Source of the DNA: Telmatactis stephensoni
Lineage: Eukaryota > Cnidaria > Anthozoa > Actiniaria > Isophelliidae
Direction: 5' to 3'
Length of the DNA: 64,000 nucleotides
NCBI GenBank assembly: GCA_029948255.1
Contig: JALIZF010001918.1
Span: 186,001 to 250,000, forward strand
In this document: piece by piece, positions 58,760 through 64,000 of the stretch
Layout of the letters: every line of letters starts with the position of its first letter
Position numbering within the stretch: position 1 is the stretch's first letter
Made by a program: the position numbers and the translations under genes
Notes under the pieces: model-generated
The model's input: only the letters and a program-made list of their open reading frames with translations
What the model was told of the DNA's origin: nothing
The model's database searches: none

Positions 58760-58853
58760 TCTGTAGCATTATATTTGCAACGTTTGAGACGCTAGTAATA
58801 CTAGTAGTTATAGTACTACTAGCGTCTCAAACGTTGCAAATATAATGCTACAG
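58760..58853. repeat. Near-perfect 94-bp hairpin
   Basis: CTGTAGCATTATATTTGCAA...GACGCTAGTA on the left and TACTAGCGTC...TTGCAAATATAATGCTACAG on the right pair over about 40 bp around a short loop. Its size resembles a pre-miRNA, although the near-perfect pairing is more typical of an endo-siRNA hairpin or a tiny MITE. Confidence 0.85.
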
Positions 58854-61470
58854 CATCATAAAAAAACTTTTTAGGCTAATCAGTATCAGAGGGTAGATGA
58901 CGATGTTGAAAAACCCATGATTTTAGGTGCATTTTCTGGTAGCTATAAAGTCACTTAATCATGCAAACAAAACATACAAATTGAGTGGGTGCTGCCGGAG
59001 CGTTGATCAAGTGCAACCGGAACACTTAGCACAAAGAGAAATGCAAAACCCAAATTGACTTTCAGTTATTTTCTAGACGGTACTAAGTTGAGTAAAATGC
59101 AAAAGTTCCACTGAAATATCTGAAAACTGTTCGAAGTTAGACGTGTCACACATTTTCTTTCAAATGTATCGGGGATTGAAGAATAATAATGAATAATGAA
59201 TTGAGAATGCTTTCGAATAATGAATTATTAAATAAGGCGTTTCCAAACTAAATTGGCTGTTTGCATTTTAGAAAATTTCTACCAAGTAAAACGTTTTTTA
59301 GATAAATCGTATTGCTAATAGATAAAGAAATCATTGACCATCATCATCACTCTTTTTAATTAGAAATTCGCCAATTAATAATAATGAAACTTTTTGAAGT
59401 AAAAATACATAAATTAGAAAAACCCAATTTAGTGCATGAACGCCTTGAATCTGAAACCCAAGGAACAACGAATAATGACAAGATGAATAAGAATAATGAA
59501 TAACAGGAAATAGAAAAAGAATAAGGAATAACGCGAAACAGTTAAATGATGCATTCATGAGAAAACGTAGACTCATAACGTGTTTGGGAATAATGAATAA
59601 TGGTAGCTAGTCCATTTATTCTGCTTCCACTTCCGAAAATATATACTAGTTTCTTCAAGTGTTTCATATAAATTGTTTTTGGGTAAATGGACGTTCAACT
59701 AACTGTGAAAGTGAAAGAGATTTCGATAAAAGTGCGATGTACTAATCTAGACAAGAAAGTTTGGTTATTAACGCTGTATGTGGCATTTTCGAAGAGCCTA
59801 CAAAAGCACATCGTCTGGCCTGGTTTTTGGTCTCAACCAACATCGAAAATGTCCAATGAATAATAAATGTTTTGAATCTCTTGAAAAAAAGTCAAATGTC
59901 TTTTCTGGGGTACATTTATCCAAAAGATAAGCCAAAGTCATTTTTAAACCATTCTTCAATTTCTTGGAGATTATTTCTGATAATGAAATATTGGTGTTGT
60001 AATATTCTTCCTTTTACCCAACATTTTCAGACTTCAAAACGCAGATTATATTTTATTATTGAAATACACCATAGCTGTCATTCATGAACGTTTTAAACTA
60101 GTTTTTCTTGTGCTTAGTTTGCGAATGGCATTCAAATGCGATTTCAGTTCTACTGTTTTTAGCACAAATGACTCCAATCAGGGGGAAAATATTGTAATTT
60201 CCCCCTGCTCAAGTTCATTTGATGATTCTTTTCAAAAAATGAGCCCGACATGAAAAACTATGTTAAAATTAAAAGGCCGAATTGCACGCTATGATTAGTC
60301 GGCGGCCCGATTTTAGCTCTACTATCTTTAGCACTCCATTTCAATTGATTTTCCTTTCAAAAAGGAAAGATCGATCCTAAAATTGGCAATGTGAACGTAA
60401 AGGCCGAGTTACTCGCCACGAATACACCTTACCTTAATTAAGACATACGGGGACCAGCCACTAGGAATGAGACGTCCTCTCTGTCTGTCTGTACTATTTC
60501 TCTCCTTTTTAATGGCTTTCTTAACCAATCACCGCACGAAGTTTCGGCAGGAAGCTTCTTTTCATAGCAGAAGAGCACTGGAGTGTTGCATAAGTCGTCA
60601 ACTTGACTGTAATTGCGTAACAGCGCATGCGTGGGCAGCATATATTTCGGTAAGTAAATGTTGTGATTATTGGTTGGATTTTCTTTCCGATATAAACAAT
60701 AAAATTATTACAGTTGCACAATTGCAGGTTGGGACAATCTAGATGTGCATGCATTGTTGTGTTGATATCTACGTGTTTTAAACGCAGTATACCAATACTC
60801 TCTTTCGGTCTAGGCTCTTGAGTTTGAGGCCTTTTGTCTGACAACCTTAATTCAAACAGCTGTACGTTTCCAAATCACTACAGGAAAACATGTTATAGTG
60901 AAACTAAATTTGTATCTCTCAATATGGTGAATGAAGTTGGTAATACATCGTGTTTTGAATCCACTGATACGACACTTATAACATATTATCTTCTCGCCTA
61001 AACGTAAGTGCAGAATTCATGTTCGCACCTGTATAATTTTATTATTTATAAATATATACATGAAAAAAATTTCTCGATGCTGATTGGCTAAGAGCGGTGC
61101 TGTTTCAAAGAAATTTAGTGCAGAAAAAGGGAAATTTAGGACAGAAAAAAGGAAATTTAGTGCGGCAAATATGAATTTTCAAAAACAGCGTCAAAATCAA
61201 AGGTTTGTTTTAGTTCTGCTGTTGTTCACATTATCTAGCATCAAAAGTATACACATTCTGATCACATAGGAACGATTTTGATGGGAAAAAGGTGAAAAAG
61301 CTGAAGATTTTGTTGTGTTTTTGAATGAAAATTTCGCTGAAATGTGCGCGCGCTACTGACGCTATCACACGTCATCAAGCGCGCGCTAAGGTTTTATTCA
61401 AAAATGTTCGCTCTTTTGCTGAAAAAGCTCATTATTTGTTTCTAAAATGTTTTCATGTTTATTATTGATA
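58854..61470. other. Non-coding DNA, no gene recognised
   Basis: AT-rich, with many GAATAATGAATAA-like words at about 59180-59600. Frames of 60-107 codons show no domain or splice support. Confidence 0.4.
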
Positions 61471-61634
61471 GGAAATTATATGGCTTTCTCGTGCCATTTG
61501 GAAAAAATTTGAACTCGTGGAATTTCAAAAAGCTCAAATTGCACTCGCCTAAAGGCTCGTGCAATTTCGAACTCTTTGAAATCCCACTCGTTCAAATTTA
61601 TTCCAAATTGCACTCGACACCGCATATGATTTCC
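61471..61634. repeat. Fold-back element, ~164 bp
   Basis: GGAAATTATATGGC...AATTTGAACTCGTGGAATTTC is mirrored by GAAATCCCACTCGTTCAAATT...GCATATGATTTCC. The centre CACTCGCCTAAAGGCTCGTG is itself a short palindrome. Confidence 0.75.
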
Positions 61635-61637
61635 TAT

Positions 61638-61758
61638 ACAAATGTAAAATCTTAATGAAACAACAGAAGTCAATTAAATTATTTCGAAGATTTCCAACAA
61701 ATGTAAAATCTTAATGAAAAAACAGAAGTCAATTAATTTACTTCGAAGATTTCCAACA
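61638..61758. repeat. 59-bp direct duplication
   Basis: Two adjacent copies start ACAAATGTAAAATCTTAATG at 61638 and 61697 and end CGAAGATTTCCA, with two or three differences. Confidence 0.85.
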
Positions 61759-63860
61759 GTACTTAAACTTGCACTCAGTTAATTTGTAACACTCATGACA
61801 AGTGCACTTCAACTTTGAAAACAATTCTTAAATATAGTGATTGGCACTTGTAATTCCAAGTCTAAACTAGACATAAATGGAAAACAGTGAACAGCAAGTG
61901 GAATTTAACAACTATGAGCAATAAATTAAACACAAAATTGTTAATGGCGACAATATTTTAATAAGATAACTTTAAAATGTCAAATAATGAAAAATGAAAA
62001 ATGAAAAACTAAATGTCATAAAACGCACGATTTTTAATTTTGTCTTTTAAAGTGTCAATGAAGCGGAAATTTTTGTGGGAGTTTTTGTGTTTCTATTAAA
62101 AAATTACCGTCTGAATTACAAGACTTCAAAATATGAGACGTTTGGAGTTAGAATTGACTATTTTATACGCTCTCGAAGCTGTGCCATCTTAACAATGATG
62201 ACGCCATTTTGGTTGCAGAACATCAATATTGATGGTAGTAAGAATGGCATGTTAAGAAATGAAAAAAATGTTTTCTTCCTCTAAAATAATCATCACTGCC
62301 AATAATTAAATGTGCGTTAACAACCTTTTGGTAACAAGATGACTTTTCTTCAAGGTATTATCAACGAAATTGGAGAAATTCCTGATTTTTGTAGGCAAAT
62401 GGCACAACTTTAAGGGTTTGTAAAATTCTCACTTTCTAATCCAAGACATCTCAATTAAACTTTGGGCTCAAGTTTTTCAAACAATAAGTTCATGACTACG
62501 TTAAAATGATTTTCGCTTCATAGGCTACATTGTCAGCAAAACAGTTATTTTGATGAAAAGTTTATTTCTTTCTATTTTAATATGTTCTATTTTCATTCAA
62601 AATACATATATTAAATTTTGACCATATTTTCATTAGAATTTTTTTCATCAAAACATCTTCGTTTTATGCTTCTCTTAATACTTCTCTCCTATTCTGATTA
62701 ATCCCAGCGTGCACTGTTTATAGAGAACAGAATATTAAATATAAAGAACGATTAACAAGCATAAGAGTAGGCGTAGCCGAGTGCGACTCTAGTTTAAGAT
62801 TTCTTTATATTTTCTCTCGTGCGTCTATAACGCCATGGGCGCGCAGCTTTCTGTTGTCTAACTGATAAAAAAGTGCACCAAGCGTGCAATTTTATGGTTA
62901 TAGGCTTCAATACGGATTCAGTTGTTGAAGAAATAGAAAAGACGTGTGCACATTCAGTGTACGCTGGGATTTAACAGAATTTTTGTTTGTTTGTTTCAAT
63001 TCATTCGTTCCGGCTTGAACTTGAGCTTGAAGAAGCCACTCAAGTTCGTTTGAATCTATTGTTTTTGTTGAGAAAATGTTTTCAAGAGTATGGATATAGA
63101 TTATATTATTTATATATAGGTCTATATTCATCCATTCTCCATTCATGACGTTTTCAAATTTTTTGTATTCTGTGAAAAGCATTCAACTGCGTATGGGTCT
63201 TAGTTGATCTTAAACTTACACTTTAGGGCAGTTCGAATTAAAAGGTATTTTACTTACGAGTACATGGAACTTTTTCGGGATTCAAAACGCTCTATATGTA
63301 CAACACCAAGAAAACTGATTACAAAATAAACGAAAAGAAAAAATATATTTAAGCAATATGAAACGCGTGCGCATGTTTCTGTACTGTGATATAAACACGA
63401 TGGAAGATGTAGAGCAAGAGAAAAGCAAGCTTAGGAACACGAGGCGTAGCCGAGTGTTTCTCTTGCTTTTCGAGTCAAATATTTTCGACGTTTTTGTGCG
63501 AGCCATGTCTCTGTCCTCTGATATAAACATGGTAGCCAGCCAATCAGCGCGCGCGTTATATCTCAAATTATTATATACATAATATATAAAGACTGGCTTC
63601 CTCGTTTAAACCATCATTCTGTTCATACACCTCAACAAACTCGTACGAGGGACTTCATGCCTACGCGACTAGCTCGAAAAGGAATATATGGGTAGTTACA
63701 ACGTCACTCTCTGTTTTGGCTTCAAAATCAATGAAAATTGAAAATGATTTGAAACTCAGTGAAACCTATGTATACGGCACTAATAATCACCATGAAGCAA
63801 TATTTTCTTCACATCCAAAAGAGACGAATAAAATTGTCAAGGCTTTTAGTATTTAAACTG
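61759..63860. other. Non-coding DNA with fold-back remnants
   Basis: GGCGTAGCCGAGTG words recur at about 62770 and 63443 (and as GGCGATAGCCGAGTG at about 56127), each inside imperfect inverted repeats (about 62715-62830 and 63360-63540). The GCCTACGCGACTAGCTCG text near 63661 resembles the arms of the element at 38751-39034. No gene seen. Confidence 0.45.
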
Positions 63861-63861
63861 T

Positions 63862-63896
63862 GAGTAAATGACGTCATTATGACGTCATTTACTCAA
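63862..63896. promoter_or_regulatory. Palindrome with two CRE sites
   Basis: TGAGTAAATGACGTCAT followed by its mirror ATGACGTCATTTACTCA places two full TGACGTCA (CREB/ATF) octamers about 13 bp apart, plus TGAGTAA-type AP-1-like ends. Whether it regulates anything is unknown. It may be only the tip of a fold-back repeat. Confidence 0.5.
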
Positions 63897-64000
63897 CCCT
63901 TTTGTTCTTTTGAGTTTTAAACCAAAATTTCTCTGTGACAATGAGCTAGTACAATGTAGATTCTTTTGTCGGAGATTAGAGTTATTTTACTATATTAATC

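Overview
The window is animal nuclear DNA and most likely comes from an anthozoan cnidarian (coral or sea anemone). It is AT-rich. Its genes have GT-AG introns and are separated by kilobases full of short fold-back (MITE-like) repeats and tRNA-headed SINE-like copies. The gene set includes a FEZF-type zinc finger, FBXO22, UBOX5, NRBF2, tandem rhodopsin-class receptors and a secreted LRR/TSP1/sushi/trypsin mosaic. The animal assignment is strong from the proteins. The cnidarian assignment is an inference from style and repeat content. There is no bacterial or viral gene signal.

Layout. 2.7-3.9 kb (+): a two-exon C2H2 zinc-finger gene with a SNAG-like N terminus and FEZF-like fingers. 10.9-13.4 kb (-): a five-exon gene for an unrecognised 200-residue protein. 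14.3-16.1 kb: a 1.8-kb DNA transposon with 86-bp terminal inverted repeats and a perfect 9-bp target-site duplication. 19.5-22.3 kb (-) and 22.5-25.2 kb (+): FBXO22 and UBOX5, head to head across 283 bp. 26.9-31.6 kb (-): one apparently intronless reading of about 1,570 codons for a secreted protein with about 8 LRRs, 16 TSP1 repeats, a sushi domain and a trypsin-like protease, interrupted by six frameshifts. 38.2-41.3 kb: a probable 3.1-kb mobile element with GACGGTT-rich ends. 48.0-49.9 kb (+): NRBF2, four exons. 51.1-57.7 kb (-): two tandemly duplicated two-exon class A GPCR genes. The rest is non-coding and repeat-rich.

How the genes relate. FBXO22 and UBOX5 both belong to the ubiquitin system and share a putative bidirectional promoter. 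NRBF2 belongs to the autophagy PI3-kinase complex. The two GPCRs are a recent local duplication with the same intron position. There is no operon-like organisation, and the other genes are independent neighbours.

Quality note. Eight frameshifts interrupt otherwise well-conserved reading frames (six in the mosaic protease, one in UBOX5, one in the second GPCR). All go the same way, and most fit a single extra base. That pattern looks more like insertion-type sequencing error than gene decay, but raw reads or RNA are needed to decide.
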